A DNA stretch of 64,000 nucleotides from Streptomyces cinerochromogenes (GTDB lineage Bacteria > Actinomycetota > Actinomycetes > Streptomycetales > Streptomycetaceae). Numbering within the stretch: the first letter of the stretch is position 1; the number at the start of each line of letters is the position of its first letter. The stretch is from contig NZ_BMRM01000004.1 of assembly GCF_014648635.1 (NCBI RefSeq), positions 62,001 to 126,000 on the forward strand. Reading direction: 5' to 3'. Of the stretch, positions 45,444 to 55,156 are shown one piece after another. A program made the position numbers and the translations under genes. Under the pieces are notes generated by a model. The model was not told where the DNA came from, did not search any database, and worked only from the letters and a program-made list of their open reading frames with translations.

Positions 45444-46031
45444 TCAGTCCTGGCGCAGCCCCGAGAAGACCAGCCGGACCACGGCGTCGGCCACCTCCCG
45501 GTCGCTCGCGCCGCGCGTGTCCGGCCGGTACCACTCCACGATGGAGTTGATCATTCCGAAGACCAGCCGGGTGGCCAGCCGCACCTCCACGTCGGCGCGT
45601 ACGTCCCCGTCGGCGGCCGCCGCCTTCAGCAGTTCCGCGACCCGGTGGTCGAAGTCGCGGCGCCGCTCCAGCGCCCACCGCTCGGTCTCGGTGTTGCCGC
45701 GCACGCGCAGCAGCAGCGTCACATAGGGCAACTCGGCTATGAGCACCTCGACCATGCGGCGCACCACGTGCTCCAGCCGGTCGGCGGACCGCCCCGCGCG
45801 CGCGTGCTCCTCCTCCAGGATGGCGAACAGCCCGTCCAGGGCGCGGCTGACGGCCCGGCGCAGCAGCTCCTCCTTGCCGCTGACGTGGTGGTAGATGGAC
45901 GACTTGGAGATGCCGGCCGCCTTGGACAGGTGCTCCATGGACGTGCCGTCGTAGCCGCGCTCGTTGAAGACCCGCACGGCGACCGAGAGCAGCGTCTCGG
46001 GGGTGTACGTGTCCCGCTTGGCCGTGGTCAT
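45444..46031 (-). CDS. paaR: TetR family regulator of phenylacetate catabolism, PaaR-like
   Basis: A 195-residue TetR regulator: N-terminal HTH (about 10-58) with MEHLSKAAGISKSSIYHHVSGKEELLRRAV, and a helical ligand domain. It is translationally coupled (ATGA) behind the 3-hydroxyacyl-CoA dehydrogenase gene and sits in the phenylacetate block, so it is expected to repress the paa promoters and release them on binding phenylacetyl-CoA, as TetR-type PaaR proteins do in other Actinobacteria and Thermus. The shared ACCGNNCGNNCGGT elements at 47599 and 52511 are its probable operators. Confidence 0.85.
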   Translation of the reverse strand: MTTAKRDTYTPETLLSVAVRVFNERGYDGTSMEHLSKAAGISKSSIYHHVSGKEELLRRAVSRALDGLFAILEEEHARAGRSADRLEHVVRRMVEVLIAELPYVTLLLRVRGNTETERWALERRRDFDHRVAELLKAAAADGDVRADVEVRLATRLVFGMINSIVEWYRPDTRGASDREVADAVVRLVFSGLRQD

Positions 46032-47542
46032 GGGGTGCCCTCCCGCTTGTCCTGGGCGTACGAGTGGCGGTAGAGCGCCAGGGAAGGCGCGTAGCGGCCG
46101 GAGGGGTCGCGCTCGTGCAGTTCGTCCAGCAGTTCGTGGGCCCAGGCCCGGGGGAGGCCGCGGCTCCACTCGAAGGGTCCGAGGGGGTAGTTGACGCCGA
46201 GGCGCATCGCGGTGTCGATGTCCTCCTCGGTGGCGACGCCCTTGGCGACGGCGTCGTGCGCGAGGTCGATGATCCGGGCGACCGTGCGGGCGACGATCAT
46301 TCCGGGGACGTCGCCGATGACGCTGACCTTCTTGCCGAGCGCCTGGAAGAGGCCGGTGGCCTCGGCGAGGGTCTGCGGCAGGGTGTCCTGGGCGGTGGAC
46401 AGGGCGATGCGGGTGGCCTTGCGGTAGTCCAGGGCGAGGTCGAAGTAGACGACGTCGCGGAACTCCACGGAGGTCTGGCCGTCGGCGAGGGCCAGCTGGC
46501 CGCCGCTGGGCAGCACCAGGCGGGTGCCGTTGTCCTCGTCCTCCTCGCGGACCGTGATGCCCGCCTCCCGGATCATCGCCAGCAGCTCGGCCGCCGGGCC
46601 GAGGTCGCCCTCGGCGATGACGTAGGCGGGCGGCTGCTCCGTGTCGGCGGTGTGCGGCTCGGGCCGCTCGGCGCCCTCGGCGTAGTCGTACCAGCCGTGC
46701 CCGCTCTTGCGGCCGAGCCGGCCGGACTCCACCAGCCGGCGCTGGGCCAGCGAGGGGGTGAAGCGCACGTCCTGGAAGAAGGACTGCCACACCGAGTGGG
46801 TGACGGACTCGTTGACGTCCTGGCCGATCAGGTCGGTCAGCTCGAAGGCGCCCATCCGGAAGCCGCCCGACTCGCGCAGGACCGCGTCGATGGTCGCGGG
46901 GTCGGCGGCCTGGGCCTCGTGGACGGCGAACGCCTCCGCGTAGAAGGGCCGGGCGATGCGGTTGACGATGAAGCCCGGGGTGTCCGCGCAGGCCACCGGG
47001 GTCTTGCCCCAGGCGCGGGCGGTCTCGTACGCGCGCGTGGCCGACGTGACGTCGGTGGCGAACCCGGAGACCACCTCGACCAGCGGCAGCAGCGGCGCCG
47101 GGTTGAAGAAGTGCAGGCCGACGAAGCGTCCGGGGTGGCGCAGGGCGCCGCCGATGGCCGTCACCGACAGCGAGGAGGTGTTGGTGGCGAGCAGGCAGTC
47201 CTCGGCGACGATGTCCTCCAGCTCGCCGAAGAGCCGCTGCTTGACGTCCAGCCGCTCCAGGACGGCCTCCACGACCAGCCCGCAGCCGGCCAGCTCCGCG
47301 AGGCTGTCCACGGGCTTCAGGCGGGCGCGGGCGGCGTCGCGGTCGGCTTCGGCGAGCCGGTCCTTGGCCACGAGCCGGTCGAGGCGGGCGCCGATCGCTT
47401 CCGCCGCGTCCCGGGCCCGGCCGGGGACGGTGTCGTACAGCTGTACGGGGTGGCCGGCGACCAGCGCGACCTGGGCGATTCCCTGGCCCATGGTGCCGGT
47501 CCCGACGACGGCCACGGGGCTGCTGAGGGCGAGAGCTGTCAT
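46028..47542 (-). CDS. paaH: 3-hydroxyacyl-CoA dehydrogenase, PaaH type
   Basis: A 504-residue NAD-dependent dehydrogenase, likely oxidising 3-hydroxyadipyl-CoA late in phenylacetate breakdown. The NAD-binding motif is VVGTGTMGQGIAQVALVAGH (about 12-31), followed by the catalytic histidine region GLHFFNPAPLLPLVEVVSG and two C-terminal 3HCDH helical domains (about 190-280 and 400-495), the length typical of PaaH. It shares a divergent promoter with paaN and an ATGA overlap with paaR downstream. Confidence 0.92.
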   Translation of the reverse strand: MTALALSSPVAVVGTGTMGQGIAQVALVAGHPVQLYDTVPGRARDAAEAIGARLDRLVAKDRLAEADRDAARARLKPVDSLAELAGCGLVVEAVLERLDVKQRLFGELEDIVAEDCLLATNTSSLSVTAIGGALRHPGRFVGLHFFNPAPLLPLVEVVSGFATDVTSATRAYETARAWGKTPVACADTPGFIVNRIARPFYAEAFAVHEAQAADPATIDAVLRESGGFRMGAFELTDLIGQDVNESVTHSVWQSFFQDVRFTPSLAQRRLVESGRLGRKSGHGWYDYAEGAERPEPHTADTEQPPAYVIAEGDLGPAAELLAMIREAGITVREEDEDNGTRLVLPSGGQLALADGQTSVEFRDVVYFDLALDYRKATRIALSTAQDTLPQTLAEATGLFQALGKKVSVIGDVPGMIVARTVARIIDLAHDAVAKGVATEEDIDTAMRLGVNYPLGPFEWSRGLPRAWAHELLDELHERDPSGRYAPSLALYRHSYAQDKREGTP

Positions 47543-47598
47543 GTGCGCGATCCTCCCGCACGGGGTTTTCCACAGATGCGGCGGACCCCCTTGTACCG

Positions 47599-47612
47599 AC
47601 CGATCGTTCGGT
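47599..47612. promoter_or_regulatory. PaaR-type TetR operator between paaH and paaN
   Basis: ACCGATCGTTCGGT, core of a 16-bp element (47596-47611) identical in reverse complement to that upstream of paaA. It lies between divergent paaH and paaN, positioned to control both. Confidence 0.8.
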
Positions 47613-47700
47613 TACTCTAGCTCTGACCGTTCCATCCCGCTGCTCTTTCTGCCAGGCCCGCACTCGAAGAAGAGTCCTCCAGACGAGGAGTTGGTCCCGC

Positions 47701-49395
47701 ATGGCCGCCGAACTGACCGCGCCCGAGCTGATCGCGAAGCACCGGCCCACTCTCGATCAGGCCCTGGAAGCGATCCGCACCCGCGCGTACTGGTCCCCGC
47801 ACCCCGAGCACCCGAAGGCCTACGGCGAGGACGGCAGCCTGGACGCGGCGGCGGGCAAGGCCGCCTTCGACGCCCTGCTCGGCAACCGCCTGGACCTCAC
47901 CGACCAGCCCGGCGTCGACGACTGGGTGGGCGAGGAGGTCTCCCCGTACGGCATCGAGCTGGGCGTGACCTATCCGCACGCGGACCTCGACGTGCTGCTG
48001 CCCGCGATGCGGGCCGGCCAACGCGGCTGGCGGGACGCGGGCGCGGAGCTGCGGGCCATGGTGTGCCTGGAGATCCTGAAGCGGATCAGCGACCGCACGC
48101 ACCAGTTCGCGCACGCCGTCATGCACACCTCCGGCCAGGCGTTCATGATGGCGTTCCAGGCGGGCGGCCCGCACGCCCAGGACCGCGGCCTCGAGGCGGT
48201 GGCGTACGCGTACGCGGAGCAGGTCCGCACCCCGGGCACGGCGGAGTGGACCAAGCCGCAGGGCAAGCGCGACCCGCTGGCGCTGGCCAAGACCTTCACG
48301 CCCGTCCCGCGCGGCATCGGCCTGGTCATCGGCTGCAACACCTTCCCGACCTGGAACGGCTACCCGGGCCTGTTCGCCTCCCTGGCCACCGGCAACGCGG
48401 TCCTGGTCAAGCCGCACCCGCGCGCGGTGCTGCCGCTCGCGCTGACCGTGCGGATCGCCCGGGACGTGCTCGCCGAGTCGGGCTTCGATGCGAACCTGGT
48501 CGCGCTGGCCGCCGAACGGCCCGGCGAGGGCATCGCCAAGACCCTCGCCCTGCGCCCCGAGATCAAGATCATCGACTACACGGGGTCGACGGCGTTCGGC
48601 GACTGGCTAGAGGCCAACGCCCGCCAGGCGCAGGTCTACACGGAGAAGGCCGGCGTCAACACCGTGATCGTGCACTCCACGGACGACTACCAGGGCATGC
48701 TGTCCAACCTGGCGTTCTCGCTCTCCCTGTACAGCGGCCAGATGTGCACCACCCCGCAGAACCTGCTCATCCCCCGCGACGGCATCAGCACCGACCAGGG
48801 CCCCAGGACCTTCGACGAGGTCACCGCCGACCTCGCCCGCGCGGTCGACGGCCTGCTCGGCGACGACGCGCGCGCGAACGCCCTGCTCGGCGCGATCGTC
48901 AACCCGGACGTCAAGGCCCGCCTCGAGGCCGCCGCCGGCCTCGGCGAGGTCGCCCTCGCCTCCCGTGAGGTCACCAACCCGGAGTTCCCGGACGCGGTGG
49001 TCCGCACCCCCGTCATCGTCAAGCTGGACGGCGCCAAGCCGGACGACGAGGCCGCCTACATGAGCGAGTGCTTCGGCCCGGTCTCCTTCGCCGTCGCGGT
49101 CGACTCGGTGACGGACGCGGCCGAGCTGTTGCGGCGCACGGTCCGCGAGAAGGGCGCGATGACGGTCGGCGCCTACACCACGGACGCCGGGGTCGAGGAG
49201 ACGATCCAGGAGGTGTGCCTGGAGGAATCGGCCCAGCTGTCGCTCAACCTCACCGGCGGGGTGTACGTGAACCAGACCGCCGCCTTCTCCGACTTCCACG
49301 GCTCGGGCGGCAACCCGGCGGCCAACGCGGCCCTCACCGACGGCGCGTTCGTGGCCAACCGGTTCCGGGTGGTGGAGGTCCGCCGGGAGGCCTGA
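47701..49395 (+). CDS. paaN: Phenylacetate degradation aldehyde dehydrogenase PaaN
   Basis: A 564-residue aldehyde dehydrogenase of the PaaN type. It would oxidise the semialdehyde formed after ring opening of oxepin-CoA. ALDH signatures: GLVIGCNTFPTWNGYPGLFASL (cofactor region), YTGSTAFGDWL, YTEKAGVNTV and the catalytic cysteine in YSGQMCTTPQN. Unlike PaaZ of enterobacteria it lacks a fused MaoC hydratase domain, so the ring-opening hydrolase must be separate. The ATG at 47701 lies 90 bp downstream of the operator. It ends 4 bp from the converging methyltransferase gene. Confidence 0.9.
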   Translation: MAAELTAPELIAKHRPTLDQALEAIRTRAYWSPHPEHPKAYGEDGSLDAAAGKAAFDALLGNRLDLTDQPGVDDWVGEEVSPYGIELGVTYPHADLDVLLPAMRAGQRGWRDAGAELRAMVCLEILKRISDRTHQFAHAVMHTSGQAFMMAFQAGGPHAQDRGLEAVAYAYAEQVRTPGTAEWTKPQGKRDPLALAKTFTPVPRGIGLVIGCNTFPTWNGYPGLFASLATGNAVLVKPHPRAVLPLALTVRIARDVLAESGFDANLVALAAERPGEGIAKTLALRPEIKIIDYTGSTAFGDWLEANARQAQVYTEKAGVNTVIVHSTDDYQGMLSNLAFSLSLYSGQMCTTPQNLLIPRDGISTDQGPRTFDEVTADLARAVDGLLGDDARANALLGAIVNPDVKARLEAAAGLGEVALASREVTNPEFPDAVVRTPVIVKLDGAKPDDEAAYMSECFGPVSFAVAVDSVTDAAELLRRTVREKGAMTVGAYTTDAGVEETIQEVCLEESAQLSLNLTGGVYVNQTAAFSDFHGSGGNPAANAALTDGAFVANRFRVVEVRREA

Positions 49396-49399
49396 GCCG

Positions 49400-50140
49400 C
49401 TAGGCGCCCCCGGCGCTCCAGTGGTACAGCGTCATCGCCACGCTGGTGGCGAGGTTGTAGCTGGAGACCTGGGGGCGCATCGGCAGCCTCAGCAGGTGGT
49501 CGGCCCGGGCCCGCAGCTGCGGGGACAGGCCGGAGCGCTCCGAGCCGAAGGCCAGCACGGCGTCGTCGGGCAGCGTGGTCCCGCGGATGTCCTCACCCTC
49601 CGGATCGAGGGCGAACAGCGGGCCGGCGGGCAGCTCGTCGACGCCGAGGCGCTCCACCGCGGTCGCGAAGTGCAGGCCCGCGCCGCCGCGCAGCACCGTG
49701 GGGTGCCAGGGATCGAGGGTGCCCGTGGTGACCACACCGGTCACCCCGAAACCGGCGGCCAGCCGGATCACCGCACCCGCGTTGCCGAGGTTGCGGGGAT
49801 GGTCCAGCACGACGACGGGCGCGGTGCGCGGCGTGCGGGCGAGCACGCGCAGGTTCTCCTCCCGGGACGGCCGTACCGCGAGGGCGGCCACACCGGTCGG
49901 ATGGGGGCGCGGGACGAGCGAGGCGTACGCCGCCCGGGGAACCTCCGTCAGGAGGGCGTCCAGGGTGTCGCGTACGTCCTCGGCCAGTTCCCCGGCGAGG
50001 GCGAGCGCGGCCTCCCGGTCGGTGGTGACCGCGACCGGCACCTCGGCCCCGAAGCGCAGCGCGTGCTTCAGGGCGTGGAAGCCGTCGAGCAGTACGGCGG
50101 AGTCCGCGTGCTCACTCCAACGGCTCAGCGGATCGGTCAT
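49400..50140 (-). CDS. TrmH/SpoU family RNA 2'-O-methyltransferase
   Basis: A 246-residue SPOUT methyltransferase using SAM to methylate a ribose in tRNA or rRNA. The three knot motifs are visible: VVVLDHPRNLGNAGAVIRLA (motif 1, catalytic Arg region), LAFGSERSGLSP (motif 2), and LPMRPQVSSYNLATSVAMTL (motif 3). An N-terminal substrate-binding region (about 1-100) is present. The target nucleotide is unknown. ATGA overlap with the upstream HTTM gene places it last in a three-gene operon. Confidence 0.9.
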   Translation of the reverse strand: MTDPLSRWSEHADSAVLLDGFHALKHALRFGAEVPVAVTTDREAALALAGELAEDVRDTLDALLTEVPRAAYASLVPRPHPTGVAALAVRPSREENLRVLARTPRTAPVVVLDHPRNLGNAGAVIRLAAGFGVTGVVTTGTLDPWHPTVLRGGAGLHFATAVERLGVDELPAGPLFALDPEGEDIRGTTLPDDAVLAFGSERSGLSPQLRARADHLLRLPMRPQVSSYNLATSVAMTLYHWSAGGA

Positions 50141-51348
50141 GCCGTGAACCCTACGCGGTCCGTCGGGCTCTCCTCGGGCGAGCGCTGGGCGGGCACCGTA
50201 CGGCCGACGCGCCGGGCGAGCCGCCCGCGCGCGCGTGCGGCCAGGTCGCCCAGCCGGCGCAGGAAGGACGTCGGCAGGAAGACCGCGTCCGCGGTGATCA
50301 TCGCCAGCGAGAAGAACGGCAGGCCGAGGACGACCGCGATCACCGCGTGCTCGACCATCATCAGCGCCAGCAGCACGTTCTTGACCCGCCGGTTGAACAG
50401 CGTGAACGGGAAGGCGACCTGCACCATGACCGTCCCGTAGGCCACGAGCATCAGGATCGTGCCGCTGGACGACATCAGGTCGGCCAGGGCGGGCCAGGGC
50501 GAGAAGTAGTCCAGGTGGAGCGGGTAGTACACGGCGGTGCCGTCCTGCCAGCGCGAGCCCTGGACCTTGTACCAGCCGGCCGTGGCGTAGATCAGGCAGG
50601 CCTCCGCCATGATCACGGCCAGGGCGCCGTTGTGCAGGATGTTCGCGATGACGTCGAGCAGGATCCGCGGCTGCTCCCAGGCCGCCCGGCGGCCGACGGC
50701 CCACCACAGGCCGAGTCCGGCCCAGGCCGTCCACAGCAGCGCCGGGATCAGCCAGCCGTTGTCGAACCGGCCGGTCAGCGTCGCCGCGCCGAGCGCCAGG
50801 CCGGACACCGCCCACAGCAGCGGTCCCGTCCGGTCGGCGGGCACCCGCTCCCCGCGCGCGCGTGCCGCCGCGCCGTGGGCCGCGCGCCGGGCGTCCAGGG
50901 ACCACACCTGCCCGCAGCGCGTGAACACCAGGTAGATGGCCATCAGGTGCAGGACGTTGTCGCCGCCGTCACCGATGAAGACGCTGCGGTTCTGCAGCGA
51001 CAGCACGCCCACCATGAACAGCACGGACGCGGTCCGGGTGCGCCAGCCGAGCAGCAGGGCGGCGCTGGCGAGGATCGCCAGCGCGTAGCAGCACTCGAAC
51101 CACAGCCGGCCGTCGGACCACAGCAGTGCCGTGAAGGCGTGGTTGTCGGCGGTCAGCTCCTTGGCGAGGTTCCAGCCCCACGGCCCGGTGGGGCCGTACA
51201 GCTCCTGGCGGTGCGGGAACTCGCGCAGCAGGAACAGCATCCAGGTCCCCGCGAAGCCGATCCGGATCACGGCGCTCTGGTACGGCCCGAGAGCCGCCTC
51301 GGTGACCCGGGCGACACCCCGCGACAGGGTCAGGGAGAGACGGTTCAC
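50137..51348 (-). CDS. HTTM (gamma-carboxylase-like) membrane protein
   Basis: A 403-residue polytopic protein with about eight hydrophobic segments, of the HTTM family (membrane part of vitamin K-dependent gamma-carboxylase). Features include RIGFAGTWMLFLLREFPHRQEL near the N-terminus and YATAGWYKVQGSRWQDG in the middle, where family members carry a conserved lysine. No reaction is established for bacterial HTTM proteins. The GTG start overlaps the stop of the DUF5819 gene as GTGA; pairing of these two proteins suggests they act together in the membrane. Confidence 0.87.
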   Translation of the reverse strand: MNRLSLTLSRGVARVTEAALGPYQSAVIRIGFAGTWMLFLLREFPHRQELYGPTGPWGWNLAKELTADNHAFTALLWSDGRLWFECCYALAILASAALLLGWRTRTASVLFMVGVLSLQNRSVFIGDGGDNVLHLMAIYLVFTRCGQVWSLDARRAAHGAAARARGERVPADRTGPLLWAVSGLALGAATLTGRFDNGWLIPALLWTAWAGLGLWWAVGRRAAWEQPRILLDVIANILHNGALAVIMAEACLIYATAGWYKVQGSRWQDGTAVYYPLHLDYFSPWPALADLMSSSGTILMLVAYGTVMVQVAFPFTLFNRRVKNVLLALMMVEHAVIAVVLGLPFFSLAMITADAVFLPTSFLRRLGDLAARARGRLARRVGRTVPAQRSPEESPTDRVGFTA

Positions 51349-52169
51349 CGCACACCTCCCGCGGCCTCGTCGGACGACAGGGACCACCAGGGAAGCAGGC
51401 GGTAGACGGGCTTGTCGGACACCCGCTCACGGCTCCACGGCGGCGGCTGCACATTGGTGGTGCTGGAACGGATCTGCACGCGCTGGATCACGCCTTCCCG
51501 GCTCGTCGGGTCGTCCTGGTAGAGGCGCATCACCACGATCCGGCGCAGGTACTGCTCGGACAGGGAGCCGCGCAGGCCGACGGGACGGTTGTCGGTGCCG
51601 TGCGTGGCACTGAAGAAGTCCCAGGCCCGGCGCAGCAGGTTCTGCTGGGTGTGGCTGGGGGCCAGGTTGCCGTCGATGGCGGCGCCGTCCTGGGCGGACA
51701 GGTCGGTCCAGCCGGTGGTGCGCAGCCCGCCGTCCCGCATCCGCACCTCGGCGCGTACCTGGACGGCGATGTTCTGCTGGAGCGGGTTCGGGGCGAACAG
51801 CTTCCAGTTCTGCTCGAACTCCGGGTACACCCATTCCTCTATCGCCTTGCCGTGCTGCTTCGTCACCGTGTTGGCGGGGGCGAGGCTGAGGAACACCATC
51901 AGCAGGTGCACACAGGCGGCCACGGCGACCACCGCGAGCGCCAGCGCCGCGCCGACCTGATAGCGCGGGGAGAGCGCGGCGACGCCGGTACGGGGCGCGG
52001 GCGCGGCTTCCGGTGCGGGCGCGGCTTCCGGTGCGGGCGCGGCTTCGGTTGCCGGTGCGGCCGTGGGGCCGGGCGGCGGGGGCGGCGCCGGGGGTTCTTC
52101 CGGGAGACGCGTCCCGGCCGACCCGTCCGGGCCCTGCGGGCCCCGCGGATCCTCGTCGTACGCGTCCAT
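51345..52169 (-). CDS. DUF5819 family membrane protein
   Basis: A 274-residue protein: a Pro/Ala-rich cytosolic N-terminus (about 1-65, with APAPE repeats), one TM segment (about 73-95, VGAALALAVVAVAACVHLLMVFL), and an extracellular domain with WVYPEFEQNWKLFAPNPLQQN, the hallmark of DUF5819. The W-x-L-F-A-P-N-P motif is also seen in HTTM-partner proteins. It is the first gene of the DUF5819-HTTM-methyltransferase operon, divergent from paaA. The start at 52169 is preferred; an upstream ATG at 52196 is possible. Confidence 0.82.
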   Translation of the reverse strand: MDAYDEDPRGPQGPDGSAGTRLPEEPPAPPPPPGPTAAPATEAAPAPEAAPAPEAAPAPRTGVAALSPRYQVGAALALAVVAVAACVHLLMVFLSLAPANTVTKQHGKAIEEWVYPEFEQNWKLFAPNPLQQNIAVQVRAEVRMRDGGLRTTGWTDLSAQDGAAIDGNLAPSHTQQNLLRRAWDFFSATHGTDNRPVGLRGSLSEQYLRRIVVMRLYQDDPTSREGVIQRVQIRSSTTNVQPPPWSRERVSDKPVYRLLPWWSLSSDEAAGGVR

Positions 52170-52432
52170 TCCGTCCCGTCCCCCGTTTCGGCTCATGCGG
52201 TCAGCTCGGTGCCTTCGACTCGGTCGTCCGGCCCGTCGGCCGGCTCGGAGGCTGACGAACGGGGCGGACCGTGGCGCGGTGCCCGTCACGGGCGCCGCAC
52301 ACGGCACGAGCGCCACGTCTCGGCGCTCGCACGGAACGGTACTCAGCCCCGGGCCCCGGGCGCAGCCCCGGGTACGGACGGATGCGGTGGTCCTCGCCAC
52401 GCGGAGCGGGGATGCGGCCCGCCCGCTCCCCG

Positions 52433-52464
52433 TTGTCCACAGCCGACGCGAGGAGTTTTCCACA
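52433..52464. promoter_or_regulatory. DnaA box pair upstream of paaA
   Basis: A consensus DnaA box TTGTCCACA (52433-52441) is followed by a one-mismatch box TTTTCCACA (52456-52464) in the same orientation. It may be incidental or may bind DnaA near the origin. Confidence 0.5.
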
Positions 52465-52468
52465 GCGG

Positions 52469-52497
52469 TTGACACCCGCGGCGGCCCCCCACACCAT
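52469..52497 (+). promoter_or_regulatory. paaA: Probable paaABCDE promoter
   Basis: TTGACA (52469-52474) is followed after 17 nt by CACCAT (52492-52497), an acceptable Streptomyces -10. The TetR operator begins 13 bp downstream, where a repressor would block initiation. Confidence 0.5.
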
Positions 52498-52510
52498 GGA
52501 CTACGCACGG

Positions 52511-52524
52511 ACCGAACGATCGGT
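52511..52524. promoter_or_regulatory. PaaR-type TetR operator upstream of paaA
   Basis: ACCGAACGATCGGT, part of a 16-bp element (52512-52527) identical in reverse complement to that between paaH and paaN. It lies immediately downstream of the predicted promoter. Confidence 0.8.
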
Positions 52525-52579
52525 CGGGACGCATCGCTCGGACAGAGTTCACCGCAGAGCCCGAGGTCAGGGGGACCGC

Positions 52580-53592
<1,013 letters not shown>

Positions 53593-53596
<4 letters not shown>

Positions 53597-53880
53597 GCAC
53601 CACCGACTGGCCCCTGTGGGAGGTCTTCGTGCGCTCCCGGCGCGGCCTCTCCCACACCCACGCCGGCAGCCTGCACGCGCCCGACGCCGAACTGGCCCTG
53701 CGCAACGCCCGCGACCTGTACACCCGGCGCGGCGAGGGGGTCTCCATCTGGGTCGTCCCGGCCGCCGCGATCACCGCGTCCTCGCCGGACGAGAAGGACC
53801 CGTTCTTCGAGCCGGCCGCCGACAAGCCCTACCGGCACCCGACCTTCTACGAGATCCCGGAAGGGGTGAAGCACCTGTGA
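53593..53880 (+). CDS. paaB: Phenylacetyl-CoA epoxidase subunit PaaB
   Basis: A 95-residue structural subunit of the epoxidase complex. The family pattern is [14 protein letters not shown] at the N-terminus, [19 protein letters not shown], and SIWVVPA, ending near the [17 protein letters not shown] segment typical of PaaB. It overlaps paaA by ATGA and paaC by GTGA. Confidence 0.95.
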
Positions 53881-54629
53881 CCGCCACCGGCCCCACGGCC
53901 CGCACCGCGGCCCCCGCCGCCGTCCCGGTGACCGCAGCCCTCGCTCTCGGCGACGACGCCCTGGTGCTCTCCCACCGTCTGGGGGAGTGGGCCGGGCACG
54001 CCCCCGTGCTGGAGGAGGAGGTCGCCCTCGCCAACATCGCCCTGGACCTGCTCGGCCAGGCCCGCGTGCTGCTGTCCCTGGCCGGCGACGAGGACGAGCT
54101 GGCCTTCCTGCGCGAGGAACGCGCCTTCCGCAACCTCCAGCTGGTCGAGCAGCCGAACGGCGACTTCGCCCACACCATCGCCCGCCAGCTGTACTTCTCC
54201 ACCTACCAGCAGCTCCTCTACACCGAACTCGCCGGGACGGAGGGCCCGTTCGCGCCGCTCGCCGCGAAGGCGGTCAAGGAGGTCGCCTACCACCGCGACC
54301 ACGCCGAGCAGTGGACGCTGCGGCTCGGTGACGGCACGGAGACCAGCCACGAGCGGATGCAGCGGGCCTGCGACGCGCTGTGGCGGTTCACCGGCGAGAT
54401 GTTCCAGCCGGTGGAGGGCCTGGAGGCCGACTGGCGCGGGATGGAGGACCGCTGGCTGGAGTCCGTCACCGACGTGCTCGGCCGGGCCTCCCTGACCGTC
54501 CCGCAGGGCCCGCGCACCGGCGCCTGGTCGGCGGGCGCCGGCCGGCAGGGCCTGCACACCGAGCCGTTCGGCCGGATGCTCGCCGAGATGCAGCACCTGC
54601 ACCGCAGCCACCCGGGGGCGGCATGGTGA
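53877..54629 (+). CDS. paaC: Phenylacetyl-CoA epoxidase subunit PaaC
   Basis: A 250-residue ferritin-fold, non-catalytic partner of PaaA. Characteristic stretches: LGDDALVLSHRLGEWAGHAP, EEEVALANIALDLLGQAR and KEVAYHRDHAEQWTLRLGDG. It has an Ala/Thr-rich N-terminal extension of about 20 residues. It overlaps paaB upstream (GTGA) and paaD downstream (7 nt). Confidence 0.95.
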   Translation: MTATGPTARTAAPAAVPVTAALALGDDALVLSHRLGEWAGHAPVLEEEVALANIALDLLGQARVLLSLAGDEDELAFLREERAFRNLQLVEQPNGDFAHTIARQLYFSTYQQLLYTELAGTEGPFAPLAAKAVKEVAYHRDHAEQWTLRLGDGTETSHERMQRACDALWRFTGEMFQPVEGLEADWRGMEDRWLESVTDVLGRASLTVPQGPRTGAWSAGAGRQGLHTEPFGRMLAEMQHLHRSHPGAAW

Positions 54630-55156
54630 CCGCCACCGCCCTGGAGGCGGAGCTGCTGGAGCTGGCCGGCGCGGTGCCCGACCCCGAGCTGCCCGTGCTC
54701 ACCCTGCGCGAGCTGGGCGTGCTCCGCGCGGTGCGCCTCCACGGCGGTGACACGGTGGAGGTCGACCTGACCCCCACCTACACCGGCTGCCCGGCCGTCG
54801 AGGCGATGAGCCTGGACATCGAGCGGGTGCTGCGCGCCCACGGCATGCGCGAGGTCACCGTCCGCACGGTGCTCACGCCCGCCTGGTCGACCGACGACAT
54901 CACCCCCGAAGGCCGTCAGAAGCTCGCGGAGTTCGGCATCGCTCCGCCGCGCGTGGGCCACGACAGCGGCCCGGTGCCGCTGGCCCTGGGCCCGACCCGC
55001 ACCCGGGAGCCGCAGTCCCCGGCCGAACCGGTCCGGTGCCCGCACTGCGGCTCGGCCGAGACCGAGCTGCTGAGCCGGTTCTCCTCCACCGCGTGCAAGG
55101 CGCTGCGCCGCTGCCTGGCCTGCCGTGAACCGTTCGACCACTTCAAGGAGTTGTGA
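54623..55156 (+). CDS. paaD: Phenylacetate degradation protein PaaD (Fe-S maturation, MIP18-like)
   Basis: A 177-residue protein: an N-terminal MIP18/DUF59 domain (about 5-100) with PDPELPVLTLRELGVLRAV and TPTYTGCPA, and a C-terminal zinc-ribbon-like part with cysteine pairs CPHCGSAETEL and CLAC. PaaD is needed for maturation of the epoxidase, probably by delivering Fe-S clusters. Start ATG at 54623 (a GTG 3 nt later is equally possible). It is coupled to paaE by TGATG. Confidence 0.93.
   Translation: MVTATALEAELLELAGAVPDPELPVLTLRELGVLRAVRLHGGDTVEVDLTPTYTGCPAVEAMSLDIERVLRAHGMREVTVRTVLTPAWSTDDITPEGRQKLAEFGIAPPRVGHDSGPVPLALGPTRTREPQSPAEPVRCPHCGSAETELLSRFSSTACKALRRCLACREPFDHFKEL

Larger units (their letters stand above)
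52170..52579. other. Divergent intergenic region upstream of paaA
   Basis: 410 bp without a gene. Its paaA-proximal half contains a DnaA-box pair, a -35-like TTGACA and the TetR operator, in that order. The other half shows no clear element. Confidence 0.7.
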
